A stretch of DNA of 64,000 nt from WLND01 sp040398845 (lineage in GTDB: Bacteria; Actinomycetota; Actinomycetes; S36-B12), in assembly GCA_040398845.1 (NCBI GenBank), contig JBBATH010000001.1:62001-126000 (forward strand). The letters run 5' to 3'. Positions 49,194 to 57,896 of the stretch are shown here, in pieces. The position numbers were made by a program, and so were the translations under genes. Under the pieces are notes generated by a model. That model saw only the letters and a list, made by a program, of their open reading frames with translations, did no database searches and was not told the DNA's origin. The stretch's first letter is position 1. Each line of letters begins with the position of its first letter.

Positions 49194-50594
49194 TCACTTT
49201 GGAGTGTAGGCCGCCTGCAGCATGGCGAGTGCCTCGCTGACGCAACCCGCGTCGGTCGGCGGCCTACGCATGGCGGCTGTCCCACCCGAGAACCCGATGA
49301 GCGCTGGGGCGCCGACGACATCGGTGACGTTGAAGAACTCGGTCCAGCGCAGCGCAGATTCCGGTGACTGGCCAGGTACGCCGCCGCCGACGATCCCGAT
49401 GACTCGCTCCTTGCCCCACCATTGGGCGTCGTAGCGGAGGATCACTTTTTCGAGGTCGCCGGTTCGAAGCCTGCCGATCGCTGCTCTGAGACTCGCCGGC
49501 ATTGGCGTGATCCGGGGGAGCGATGCCTGGAGCAGGGAGACCGGTACGGCAACCACTACTGAGTCGGCCGTGAGGGTTGCCCCTGATTGCAGGGTGACGG
49601 TCACCTCTCGACCGTTGCTGGCGTCAATCTGAGCCACCGGCGAGTTCAGACGAATGTCCAGACCGGCGGCGAGAACATTGGCGATCCCGGCATAGCCGCC
49701 CGCGACTAAGGCGTCACCCCCTCGAAGGTCCTCGCCCTCGGTCAGGGCCCTGACTCCGAGCGCGCTCGCATTGAGTCCGTACTCCTGGACGGTATTCGTC
49801 TCAACCGCCCACGAGGTGAAGCGATTGCGCTGCATGCCGTTCTGGCGAAGCCATGTTTCGACCGACATGCCGGCCGGCGGCCAGGAGTCGGCCAGACGGT
49901 CCGTGAGACGCGAGACCTGATCATTGGCCCGATAAGCCGCCGCGGACCCCTTTCCCGTCACGGTGTCGCGGATGATCTCGCTGTCATAGTTGCAGGGGAC
50001 GAGGCGCAGGCCCGCCTGCTGGCTGAGCGGGACGACCGGGTTCCCCTTCAGGCCATGCACCCACGCAGCGCCCATCTCGACCGGGACTCCCCAGGACGTG
50101 TTCGTGTGGACTCGTCCGCCGATGCGGTCACGGGCCTCGAGAACGATGACGCGGGCGCCGTCGGCCGCGAGGTCCCTCGCGGCGGTGAGCCCGGCCACCC
50201 CGGCACCAATGACGATGACTCGCGGGCCGAGGTCCTCGTCGAGCAGTACCTCAGCCGCGCGATTCCCCGAGCGAATCGCGCCCTGCACGGTCCCGGGGTA
50301 GGCGGGGTCGGTGTATTCACCCGCGAGGACGATTCGATCAGCGATGAGTGCGTCGGCAAGGGTCTCGCGCACCGCATCAGTGGAGCCGACCGGAAGCGCA
50401 GAGTAGGCGCCCCTTGACCAGGGGTCGGTGTCCCAGCGAGTGACGAGGGATGCGACCGGCGTTGGGAGCACCGACGCTGACGGACGCGACCGGGTGCCCG
50501 CCGACGCCGGCGAGCCCGCGGCCGCTATCGACGCGAAGCCAAGCGCGCCAGCGCCGATGAGCGACCTGCGACTCATGGGTGTGTCGTTGACCAT
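49194..50594 (-). CDS. Tat-exported flavin amine oxidase, circularly permuted
   Basis: A 466-residue FAD amine oxidase with a twin-arginine signal (MSRRSLIGAGALGFASIAAAG). The Rossmann motif GAGVAGLTAARDLA lies at residues 130-143, with EARDRIGGRVHT after it. Segments that belong at the C terminus in ordinary family members, TRWDTDPWSRGAYSALPVG (52-70) and LAGEYTDPAYPGTVQGAIRS (90-109), sit before it. The protein ends LAMLQAAYTPK, where the ordinary protein would continue into that segment. So the order is C-cap, Rossmann, substrate domain. Likely polyamine or monoamine oxidase. Confidence 0.85.
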   Translation of the reverse strand: MVNDTPMSRRSLIGAGALGFASIAAAGSPASAGTRSRPSASVLPTPVASLVTRWDTDPWSRGAYSALPVGSTDAVRETLADALIADRIVLAGEYTDPAYPGTVQGAIRSGNRAAEVLLDEDLGPRVIVIGAGVAGLTAARDLAADGARVIVLEARDRIGGRVHTNTSWGVPVEMGAAWVHGLKGNPVVPLSQQAGLRLVPCNYDSEIIRDTVTGKGSAAAYRANDQVSRLTDRLADSWPPAGMSVETWLRQNGMQRNRFTSWAVETNTVQEYGLNASALGVRALTEGEDLRGGDALVAGGYAGIANVLAAGLDIRLNSPVAQIDASNGREVTVTLQSGATLTADSVVVAVPVSLLQASLPRITPMPASLRAAIGRLRTGDLEKVILRYDAQWWGKERVIGIVGGGVPGQSPESALRWTEFFNVTDVVGAPALIGFSGGTAAMRRPPTDAGCVSEALAMLQAAYTPK

Positions 50595-51043
50595 GGGTAC
50601 CCTCCGGTTTTATCGATCGCCGCGATGCTAGACGGGACTTTACTGAATTCCGATCTGTCGATGTTCTCCGCCTACGCGGTCGATCAACAGGCGCGCAGCT
50701 CGATACCGATATCCGGGCGCACCTTGGGAAGCGCTGATCATCGGGATGTTTGCCGCGCAGGTTGTTTCCGGGCATGCGTGGTGAGTCGAGCGAGCGCCGT
50801 TTCGGCCAGATGCACCCCGAATCCCGACGAGTCCGCCGTCAGAGCCCAACTCATCGGGATTCGGGGTGCATCTGACTCAGGTGAGACCCGTGGGGATGAG
50901 GAGGGATAGGAAAATCAGCGCTTCCCTAGCCTCGAGGTCCAGCGATCGCTTACGTCCCCGAATAGGGAGTCGGCTCTGGAATCAATGATGCGTCATCCCC
51001 ATACATTGGCAAGCGCTATCCCACCACGTCCAGGAGGATCGCC
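50595..51043. other. Intergenic stretch, hairpin but no gene
   Basis: About 450 nt between the amine oxidase and the next plus-strand gene. I see no convincing open frame. It holds the long inverted repeat at 50807-50874, and near its right end a ribosome-binding site CAGGAGG for the gene at 51044. Confidence 0.6.
50807..50874. repeat. Long inverted repeat, 26-bp arms
   Basis: Arms 50807-50832 and 50849-50874 are inverted with one mismatch and a 16-nt loop. The left arm begins CAGATGCACCCCGAATCCCG. There is no T-run after either arm. It is longer and more perfect than a usual terminator. It could be a miniature mobile element end, a structured RNA, or a strong bidirectional transcription stop between divergent genes. 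Confidence 0.8.
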
Positions 51044-51550
51044 ATGTATGAAAGGAAGATGCGCCAAGCGACCTTAGTTTTAGCGTTGGCCCTCACGACC
51101 GGTCTCCTTTCGGCGGGAAGCGCGATTGCCGCACCATACGCCGTGCCGATGGCGGTGAACTGCACCGCGGTGAACAACGATTTCGTTGCAACACGGGCCA
51201 ATTCGATCAAGGTGTAACTGGCGCAAGCCGCGTCCAAGAACGATGCCAACGCTGCCCTTGTCACGGCGAATACTGCAGTCAAGGACCTTGTTGGACTCCT
51301 GGGCTCGAAGGCCCCGGCATCCATCAAGGCCTGGTCTACGCAGTTCAGTGCGTTCGCCAAGCAGATGAAGTCGAAGCCAACGGCCCAGATCAAGACCCAG
51401 TGGCGCACCTTCGCCAACAGTCCAGCAACAGTGCAGGCGCTCGCCGACACCTACGGTGTGGTGAAAACTGCCTGCGGTTCAACGCTGTCGGGCAACTCCG
51501 GCCTCTACATTGACGACATTGATGACATCGACGATGCGGATGACAACTGA
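51044..51550 (+). pseudogene. Exported small acidic-tail protein gene with in-frame stop
   Basis: ATG 51044 follows AGGAGG. The frame encodes a signal (LVLALALTTGLLSAGSAIAA), a helical middle and a tail YIDDIDDIDDADDN, but codon 58 is TAA (51215-51217). Both sides keep normal codon use and the frame runs to TGA 51550, so a single change (for example CAA to TAA) is the simplest cause. The protein resembles no family I know. It may be a recent pseudogene or a sequencing error. Confidence 0.75.
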
Positions 51551-51572
51551 CCTCGACACCAGGAACTGACAA

Positions 51573-51612
51573 CGGGTGCTTCCCGAATCACCATCGTTTC
51601 GGGAAGCGCCCG
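51573..51612. terminator. Bidirectional hairpin terminator candidate
   Basis: CGGGTGCTTCCCGAA (51573-51587) and TTCGGGAAGCGCCCG (51598-51612) form a 15-bp stem with one G-T pair and a 10-nt loop. It lies between the ends of two convergent genes (51550 and 51655). No long T-run follows. Confidence 0.7.
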
Positions 51613-51654
51613 TACTGTGCGAACACTCATTCAACAGCGCCCGCTATGGAATCA

Positions 51655-52567
51655 CTACGACACTCGGGAGCATAGGGAGGGTACGAGGATCCAGTTGGGA
51701 TCTCCGTACGCTTGGTATGCCTGAATGCAGCGATACGTTGCACCACCGATCGTGACGATATCGCGGACGACGTAGCGACCCGTGACACCGACGTTGTCGG
51801 TGGAAGCCGACCACATGAGGTCGACGCTCGACTCGGTGGCTCCCATGGAATGCAGGCCACCGGGTGTCGTTGGCGCCTGGGTGTCCTTCAGCACACCAGC
51901 ACCCGTTGTCACCGTGACTGAGGTTGATGATGCCGAGGTGTTGCCCGCTGCATCATCGGCCCGCACCGTGTATTTGTAGGCGCGTCCGGACGTCAGGCCG
52001 GAATCCGTGAAGCGGGTGGTGGCAGATGTTCCAACGCTCACTCCATCGCGAAGCACGGTATACCCGGTGACTCCCACATTGTCGCTCGACGGAGCCCACG
52101 TGAGATCCACGGTGCTTGACGTCGCGCCAGAACCGACAGGCTGGTTCGGTGCCGAGGGTGCCGAACTGTCGCCGGCACCGTGATTGAGTGGGATGGCTTT
52201 GTGTTGGCGGCCGAACCGTCATGACTGATCGTCGAGACCAACTCAAGGTCAGCGCGCTTGAGCGGAGCGTTCGGATCCCAGTTCTGCTTGGGCATGTAGT
52301 TCGACCACTGCGACGTGCGATGGGCTGCCGTGTACGTCCAGTCGACGGTCCGGTCACGGGAAAGCCCATGGGGGCTTCTAGGCTTTGCGGCTCGTAGACG
52401 ATGCCACCGCAGTTGGTGTTGAGTCCCATTTTGCAGGCAGCCGCCCGGCTGTACGGGCCACTCACATAGCCGTGGGCCAAGGCCGGGCTTGCCAGCGCCA
52501 ATGCTGTTCCCAGCAGGGCGATCGGACTGAGCAAGGCGGCCACTCGCGCCACCATTGTCGGTTTCAT
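51655..52567 (-). pseudogene. Broken AA10 lytic chitin monooxygenase with FN3 and CBM
   Basis: ATG 52567 follows GAGGAGGAG and starts a signal ending SPALA, with mature His in HGYVSGPYSRAAACKMG. NCGGIVYEPQSLEAPMGFPV is the copper-oxidase N half. The frame then shifts into DWTYTAAHRTSQWSNYMPKQ and LKRADLELVSTISHDGSAAN. After HSITVPA it shifts again into an FN3 domain (TWAPSSDNVGVTGYTVLRDG). A second FN3 jumps at STDNVGVTG into a CBM5/12-like end (TIGGATYRCIQAYQAYGDPN). At least three internal deletions, two out of frame, so it cannot make active enzyme. Confidence 0.85.
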
Positions 52568-52795
52568 TCGAAGCTCCTCCTCGTTTGGTAGGTGCTCGTT
52601 GCACGTGCTCTGATGGGTTCGGGTTCCGGATCCGTGGCATAAGGGCGAGGGCATACGGACCCCGAACATTGAGACTGGCTTCGTCGAACATTCACAGAAC
52701 GGGCACCATGCCCGGCGTTCCGTCCTTGACCCTTCACGACTCGTGGTGCAGCATGATGAATGGGGGGCATCGTCCATTAATCGATCGGAAAAGCC
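52568..52795. other. Divergent intergenic region
   Basis: About 230 nt between the broken chitin-oxidase gene and the plus-strand secreted protein. I see no gene, repeat or clear promoter; GGAAAAG near 52788 could serve as a ribosome-binding site for the next start. Confidence 0.5.
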
Positions 52796-54163
52796 GTGAC
52801 CAGAACGACCTGGGGGTGCATCCTCGTGCTCTCCGCATCGTGCGCCATCGCACTCGCTGGCAACGCGAATGGGGCGCCCTCCCAGCGAGTTGTCGTGCGC
52901 GAAGCCCGCGCGACGAACTTCATCTGGGACTACGTCTCCGCGATTCCGGTGCTGCCCGGGACTTTGGTCGACGGATCCCCGAAGGCACTGCAGGACCAGT
53001 CGCTGAACTCATCCTTCGTCGTACGTCTCACCGCTGGGGGTCGGCCGGTGGCCGGCGCTCGCATCACCTGGCGCGCCAGCGACAGCACCGCGCACATCAC
53101 CTCATTTCAGCCCAGAACGGACGCCGATGGCCGGGCGCGCATCTGGTACTTCGCAGGGCGAGCGACTCAACAGCGCATTACTGCGACCGATCGTTCAACT
53201 GGCCGCACGATCAACTACACGATGCGTGCGGCAGACCGAACCAAGCCCACCGTCGGGCGCTACGTTGCCCTGTACTTCAGCGCGCCGGCATCCGTCACGT
53301 CGTCCGGCACGGATCAGGCCTACACCGTGACTGCGACCCCGCATACCGACCCGACTCGCACCTACTACCAATTCATCACAGCCTGGCAGCAGCCCGATCC
53401 GAGCGAAGTCTCGTTCTACGGGGGTATCCAGAGCTTCGACTGCGGCGACGACAACAGCACGATGTCGCCCCGCATCTGCGAACCCGGCCGAGGTCGGCAG
53501 CGTGGACACCTCGCAATCTTTTCGGCTTGGAATGCCAAGGACGCATCGGGAAACGTGCTGGCGCCCTTGGTCGCTCATCTGCCGGACACGACCTTCTGTG
53601 CAGATTTCACGGGCGAGGGCGACGGCCTAAAGTGCACCGCGCCCCTTGATTGGCGTACCGGAGGAAGGATCATCTGGAAGGTCGAGAAACTGCCGGGTGC
53701 AGCCAGTCCCTCCCAGCGGGTAAGGAGTTCGGTCTCGCTCGATGACGGTGGCACCTATCAGGAGATTGCCACATTCGACGTTCCGGCCCAGCCGGACTTT
53801 CGGACCATCGCCCCATTCGTCGAAAACTGGGGCGGCGACGAGGCACCATCCTGCCTAGACGCAGCACTTCGACACTTGACGATCAACGGGGTGAGCTTCT
53901 ACGACGGAAGTATCTGGTCTCGTCCGACATCGGCTTCTGCGATGGGGGGCATCTATTCCGACGACACCACCGCCTGCGAGAACTACTCAATCGCCCGGTC
54001 CGCGGATGGGTTGAGTATCAAGTCCGGCGGCCGAGGCAACTGGCTCGACCTCCGGCCGGTGCTCGCTTGGAGCGGAACCGACTTCCCCCTGGGCTCAGGG
54101 TTTACTGACGTTGACCAAGCGCGCTATCAGTGGCAGGAAGTGGACATCAGCACCGTGAGGTAG
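52796..54163 (+). CDS. Exported protein with Ig-like and DUF3472-like domains
   Basis: A 455-residue secreted protein from GTG 52796, with a signal ending ALAGNANGA. Residues 60-150 look like a bacterial Ig-like domain (VRLTAGGRPVAGARITWRAS). The middle and C-terminal parts (YYQFITAWQQPDPSEVSFYG, GIQSFDC, TAPFVENWGG-like) recall DUF3472-type modules found in actinobacterial secreted proteins. Function unknown; possibly polysaccharide or surface binding. Confidence 0.6.
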   Translation: MTRTTWGCILVLSASCAIALAGNANGAPSQRVVVREARATNFIWDYVSAIPVLPGTLVDGSPKALQDQSLNSSFVVRLTAGGRPVAGARITWRASDSTAHITSFQPRTDADGRARIWYFAGRATQQRITATDRSTGRTINYTMRAADRTKPTVGRYVALYFSAPASVTSSGTDQAYTVTATPHTDPTRTYYQFITAWQQPDPSEVSFYGGIQSFDCGDDNSTMSPRICEPGRGRQRGHLAIFSAWNAKDASGNVLAPLVAHLPDTTFCADFTGEGDGLKCTAPLDWRTGGRIIWKVEKLPGAASPSQRVRSSVSLDDGGTYQEIATFDVPAQPDFRTIAPFVENWGGDEAPSCLDAALRHLTINGVSFYDGSIWSRPTSASAMGGIYSDDTTACENYSIARSADGLSIKSGGRGNWLDLRPVLAWSGTDFPLGSGFTDVDQARYQWQEVDISTVR

Positions 54164-54185
54164 CGAATGGCCCTAGGGTCTGCTC

Positions 54186-55094
54186 ATGAGTGGGCCCCGG
54201 GTGGTGCTGATCGCCAATCCAACTGCAGGTGGGGGTCGGACGCGGGGTATTGCTGAGCGCGCACGAGACGCTATGAGCAGCGAGGGAGTCGACGTCGATC
54301 TTGTTGTTCCGACTGATATCGGGTTGATGCGCGAGAGCATCATCGAAGCCATCGAATCGGTGCCGGCAGGGATCATTGCCTGCGGAGGCGATGGCACGGT
54401 CCATCTCGTCCTGCAGGCGGCGGCACCCGCGGCGATTCCGATGGCGATCATCCCGGCTGGAACCGGAAACGACATCGCGCGATCCCTTGGCATTGCCCTC
54501 AAGGACCATGATGGGGTGGCACGCGGCATTGCGCGCTCGCTGCTTGCCGGGCGCAGCCGGGCGATTGACCTCACCTGCATAGAGCACGGTGCGCGGCAGG
54601 TGTGGTCGCTGGGTGTCACCTCGATGGGGTTGGACTCCGCGGTGAACGAGCGTGCGAACCGCACTCGGCGATTCAACGGGACAACCCGCTACGTGCTCGC
54701 CCTCCTTGCTGAGATGCGTACATTTCGGACGTATGAGTACGCGGTCACTGTTGATGGGGAGTCGATGGACGGCCCGGCGACCCTCATCGCCATCGGCAAT
54801 GGCTCCAGTTATGGGGGAGGCATGCAAATCTGCCCTACTGCGAGCATGACTGACGGCATCCTCGACATCACGTGGGTCGACCGGGCATCGCGCACGACTA
54901 TTATGCGGGTGTTCCCGAGGATCTTCAGTGGTAGCCATGTGAAGCACCCTGCGGTTCGGGTGCTTCAGGGTCGAACCGTCACGGTCGAGGCGAAGGGGCC
55001 GGTGGTCTACGCAGACGGCGAACGCGTCGGTGACCTGCCCATCGTTGCGACCGTGGTGAACGGCGGCCTTCGGATGCTCGATCAGCGAACGTGA
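54186..55094 (+). CDS. Diacylglycerol/lipid kinase family protein
   Basis: A 302-residue lipid kinase: VVLIANPTAGGGRTRG, CGGDGTVHLVLQA and IPAGTGNDIARSLGI are the ATP- and Mg-binding motifs of DagK/YegS-type enzymes; a C-terminal domain contains YADGERVGDLP. It phosphorylates diacylglycerol or a similar lipid. It starts 23 nt after the upstream gene. Confidence 0.9.
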   Translation: MSGPRVVLIANPTAGGGRTRGIAERARDAMSSEGVDVDLVVPTDIGLMRESIIEAIESVPAGIIACGGDGTVHLVLQAAAPAAIPMAIIPAGTGNDIARSLGIALKDHDGVARGIARSLLAGRSRAIDLTCIEHGARQVWSLGVTSMGLDSAVNERANRTRRFNGTTRYVLALLAEMRTFRTYEYAVTVDGESMDGPATLIAIGNGSSYGGGMQICPTASMTDGILDITWVDRASRTTIMRVFPRIFSGSHVKHPAVRVLQGRTVTVEAKGPVVYADGERVGDLPIVATVVNGGLRMLDQRT

Positions 55095-55106
55095 AAACTC
55101 CTCATG

Positions 55107-55832
55107 TCATGATGCGATGGCCTCGAGACTAGGAGCGGTTGCCACGGGCTCAACCGGAAGGGCGCCGATCGAGGCGGCGGCGCTGGTGATGGCAGCAGTG
55201 ATCTTCGTGCCCTTGCGCTTGAACCCGAGTTCGACCATGACATCTGCAACCAGCGCGGCGGCATCGCGCGGCCTTGCGTCGCGTTCAACCCAGCGCACCA
55301 CCGCCGCGAGATCCACCTGGGAGTAGGCGGCGATCGGCTGCCCGGGGAGGATCCCGTGGCCGATTAGTTCCGGGACCTCGGGGACCTCGCCTACCTTGTC
55401 TGCCTCGATTGCCTTATCCGGGCTGGGGAGGTCGAGGGCGGGGATGACGATCTGCTCGGGAGTGGGAGCAAGAGACACCTCGCTGAATCTCGCGCTGGGC
55501 ATCGGGCTCGGCGTCTCGCGCACCCTGGGAACCGAAGCAGGGATGGGTATATCGAGGGTGGGGACCTCGAAGGGCGGCAATTCAATTGCTGGCGGAGGGC
55601 CCGCAGATACGTCAATGACGGCTACATCGGGGACTAGTTCCACGGTGGGCGCCCGGTTCTCAATGGGCGCCGGCCCCTCAACGGGCGCGGGCTTCTCAAT
55701 AGGCGTAGTCGGGGCGGCTGACCGGGGTACTGCTGCGGCGGCGGAAGCAGGTGAGACTCGTCGCGAAGCGCCGGTGCTGGACCGGGTGAACCTCGCCTCG
55801 CGTAGCGCGCGCATCTGATCGGTTTTCGACAT
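55107..55832 (-). CDS. Proline-rich protein, unknown function
   Basis: A 241-residue protein of low complexity. Residues 25-135 are rich in Pro/Ala/Val/Glu with PAPVEGPAPIENRAPTVE-like runs. The C-terminal 80 residues are ordered (SQVDLAAVVRWVERDARPRD and LVADVMVELGFKRKGTKI) and could be a small helical domain. Its 3' end is 12 nt from the convergent lipid kinase. No family recognised. Confidence 0.6.
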   Translation of the reverse strand: MSKTDQMRALREARFTRSSTGASRRVSPASAAAAVPRSAAPTTPIEKPAPVEGPAPIENRAPTVELVPDVAVIDVSAGPPPAIELPPFEVPTLDIPIPASVPRVRETPSPMPSARFSEVSLAPTPEQIVIPALDLPSPDKAIEADKVGEVPEVPELIGHGILPGQPIAAYSQVDLAAVVRWVERDARPRDAAALVADVMVELGFKRKGTKITAAITSAAASIGALPVEPVATAPSLEAIAS

Positions 55833-55992
55833 CGGTGTTTCCCTTCGAGTACAGGGCCCCCGGTTACGGGTGGCAGTCGAACATGTGTTCGAAGTATATC
55901 GACGTGGGAGGACAGCCGTCCAGCACTGTTCGCGATCGGGAGGGCGGACTCGATTGGGCCAGGTCTCAGGATGCGGAGCCGAGACCCTTGAA

Positions 55993-56022
55993 TTCCTTGA
56001 TCAGTTGGTCAAAGATATAGCC
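55993..56022 (+). promoter_or_regulatory. P450 upstream element with candidate TetR site
   Basis: Thirty nucleotides before the P450 ATG, matching the element at 36508-36537 in about 21 positions. TTGATCAGTTGGTCAA (55997-56012) is a near-palindrome. Since it is retained at both the intact and the broken gene, it is likely functional, for instance as the TetR operator. Confidence 0.55.
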
Positions 56023-57210
56023 ATGACAACCTATGCCTCCGAAATTACCGTCGACGATCTCGAAACCGACCCCTACCCGGTCTACCGTCGGCTTCGCGCA
56101 GAGTCACCCGTCGCATGGGTTCCGGCGGTGAACGCCTGGCTCGTTACCCGAGCGGCCGACGTTGAGACCGTGGCCACCAAACCCGAGCTCTTTACGGCTG
56201 AGGTTGCTGACTCTCCGGTTGATCGCTCGTTCGGCGGGCCGACCCTCATGACGATGGACGGCGAACGGCACCTCGAACTGCGGCGCAGCCTCGACGAGCG
56301 TTACAAGCCGCGCGTCGTCGCGACCTACATCGATGATCTCGTCACGCCGATCGCCGAGGAGGCCCTCGCATCGATGCTTGCGCGCACCGATCGTCGCGCT
56401 GACCTACTGGCCGACTACTTCGAGCCGATCAGTGTCCTGAGCCTTGGCTCGGTTCTCGGCGTCGGCCATCTGTCTGCCGAGGTGCTTCAGGACTGGTTTC
56501 ACGGCCTGGCCATGGGGGCCATCAATTTCGAGAATGATCCAGTGAAGCAGGCCATCAGCGACGAGACCACCGCGAAGATCGACCGTGAGTTGCGTCCGAT
56601 GATGACGAGACTTCGGGAGGACCCCGACGACTCGACCATCGCATCGATGCTCACCAGTGGCTGCCCGGTAGGCCAGGCCCGGACGATTGACCACGTCATG
56701 CCGTCGCTCAAAGTCATCCTCACCGGCGGTATGCAGGAGCCCGGTCACGGGGCGGGCACCTGCCTCGTCGGGTTGCTCGAGAATCCCGATCAGCTCGCAC
56801 TGCTGCGCGAGGAGCCGAAGCGCTGGGACGACGCAGTCCACGAGGGCCTGCGCTGGGTCGCGCCAATCGGAACCCAGACCCGCGAGTCCGCAATGGATGT
56901 CGAGCTCGGCGGCGCCATGATCCCGGCGGGTCAGACCGTCTGCGCAGTGGTGTCGAGCGCCTGCCGCGACGAACGCGAGTTCGATAACCCCGACACCTTC
57001 GATATCAGGAGGGTCCGCAAGCCGAATGCGGCCTTCGGCTTCGGGCCGCACTTCTGCGCCGGGCACGCCTTCGCGCGTGACCAGGAGCGGATCGCATTGC
57101 AGATGCTTGTCGAGGCGATGCCGGATCTCAGGTTCGCCGAGGAGTATGGGCCGGTGACCTTCAAGGGATGGGAGTTCCGCGCCCCCACCGCGCTCCATGC
57201 ACGCTGGTAG
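56023..57210 (+). CDS. Cytochrome P450
   Basis: A 395-residue soluble bacterial P450. The haem loop is FGFGPHFCAGHAF (Cys345), the ExxR is in HEGLRWVAPIGTQTR (EGLR), and the I-helix is LTGGMQEPGHG. The usual acid-alcohol pair of the oxygen-activating helix (AGxDT) reads GGMQEP, so it departs from consensus. ATG 56023 gives the usual N terminus; the frame extends upstream without P450 similarity. It is followed by TetR with 2 nt between, so probably an autoregulated operon. Substrate unknown. Confidence 0.92.
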   Translation: MTTYASEITVDDLETDPYPVYRRLRAESPVAWVPAVNAWLVTRAADVETVATKPELFTAEVADSPVDRSFGGPTLMTMDGERHLELRRSLDERYKPRVVATYIDDLVTPIAEEALASMLARTDRRADLLADYFEPISVLSLGSVLGVGHLSAEVLQDWFHGLAMGAINFENDPVKQAISDETTAKIDRELRPMMTRLREDPDDSTIASMLTSGCPVGQARTIDHVMPSLKVILTGGMQEPGHGAGTCLVGLLENPDQLALLREEPKRWDDAVHEGLRWVAPIGTQTRESAMDVELGGAMIPAGQTVCAVVSSACRDEREFDNPDTFDIRRVRKPNAAFGFGPHFCAGHAFARDQERIALQMLVEAMPDLRFAEEYGPVTFKGWEFRAPTALHARW

Positions 57211-57212
57211 TC

Positions 57213-57857
57213 ATGGCTCGTCATCGCGAGCAGGTGAACGTCGAGCGACAACGCGACAGGATCGTGAGCGCCGCTACGGCCGTCATCGCACGCGACGGGC
57301 TTCAGGCCACCCGCCTGCGACAGGTTGCGATTGAGGCCGGGCTGAGTGCGGGCTCGATCCTCTACTACTTTGGCGGATTCGACGAAGTGCTGATCGCGGC
57401 GATTCAGGCGGTCGGCGCCGAGTACTGCACAGGTCGTCAGGAGCGAATCGACGTAGCGCCTGACCCGCGATCGGCACTTCAGGCCCTCGTTTCCCTTGGT
57501 ATCCCAGATTCATTGAGCGATGCCGTGAGGGTGCTCTATCAGGCGAGCAGCCTCATCGGACTGCACCCCGAGGTTGTGCCGGTTCTTGCTGAACTGAACG
57601 AGCGACAGCTCGATCTCTATTCGCAGGTGATTGAGCGCGGTGTGGCGTCGGGGGATTTCTCGCCGACCACCCAAACGCGGGTGATCGCCCGCACCGCCCT
57701 TGCCTTGGAGGATGCGTTCACGCTCTACCTGCTCTCCGGTTACGGGCTCAACGCAGTCGCGGCTCGCGATCACATTCGCTGCTACCTCGATGAAGCGCTC
57801 GGGCTGAGCAACGCCGCTGCACGCGACCCGCGTTTGGCCAGCCGCGGCGGTCAGTAG
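57213..57857 (+). CDS. TetR-family transcriptional regulator
   Basis: A 214-residue repressor: RIVSAATAVIARDGLQATRL and VAIEAGLSAGSILYYFGGFD form the helix-turn-helix. The C-terminal ligand domain is helical. ATG 57213 is 2 nt after the P450 stop, so it is in the same operon and probably controls it through the conserved upstream palindrome. Confidence 0.9.
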   Translation: MARHREQVNVERQRDRIVSAATAVIARDGLQATRLRQVAIEAGLSAGSILYYFGGFDEVLIAAIQAVGAEYCTGRQERIDVAPDPRSALQALVSLGIPDSLSDAVRVLYQASSLIGLHPEVVPVLAELNERQLDLYSQVIERGVASGDFSPTTQTRVIARTALALEDAFTLYLLSGYGLNAVAARDHIRCYLDEALGLSNAAARDPRLASRGGQ

Positions 57858-57896
57858 GCTCGGCGCGTCGACACCACCAGATGAGGGAGAACGCTC

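Noticed and set aside
51016..51450. A 144-codon open frame on the minus strand opposite the acidic-tail gene
   Set aside because: The plus strand has a ribosome-binding site, a signal peptide and consistent codon use; the minus frame is composed of antisense of those codons and has no recognisable domain.
52555..53649. A long plus-strand frame of 364 codons across the secreted-protein gene start
   Set aside because: It is Arg/His/Ser-rich nonsense in the +2 frame of the 52796-54163 gene, which has a signal peptide and domain similarity.
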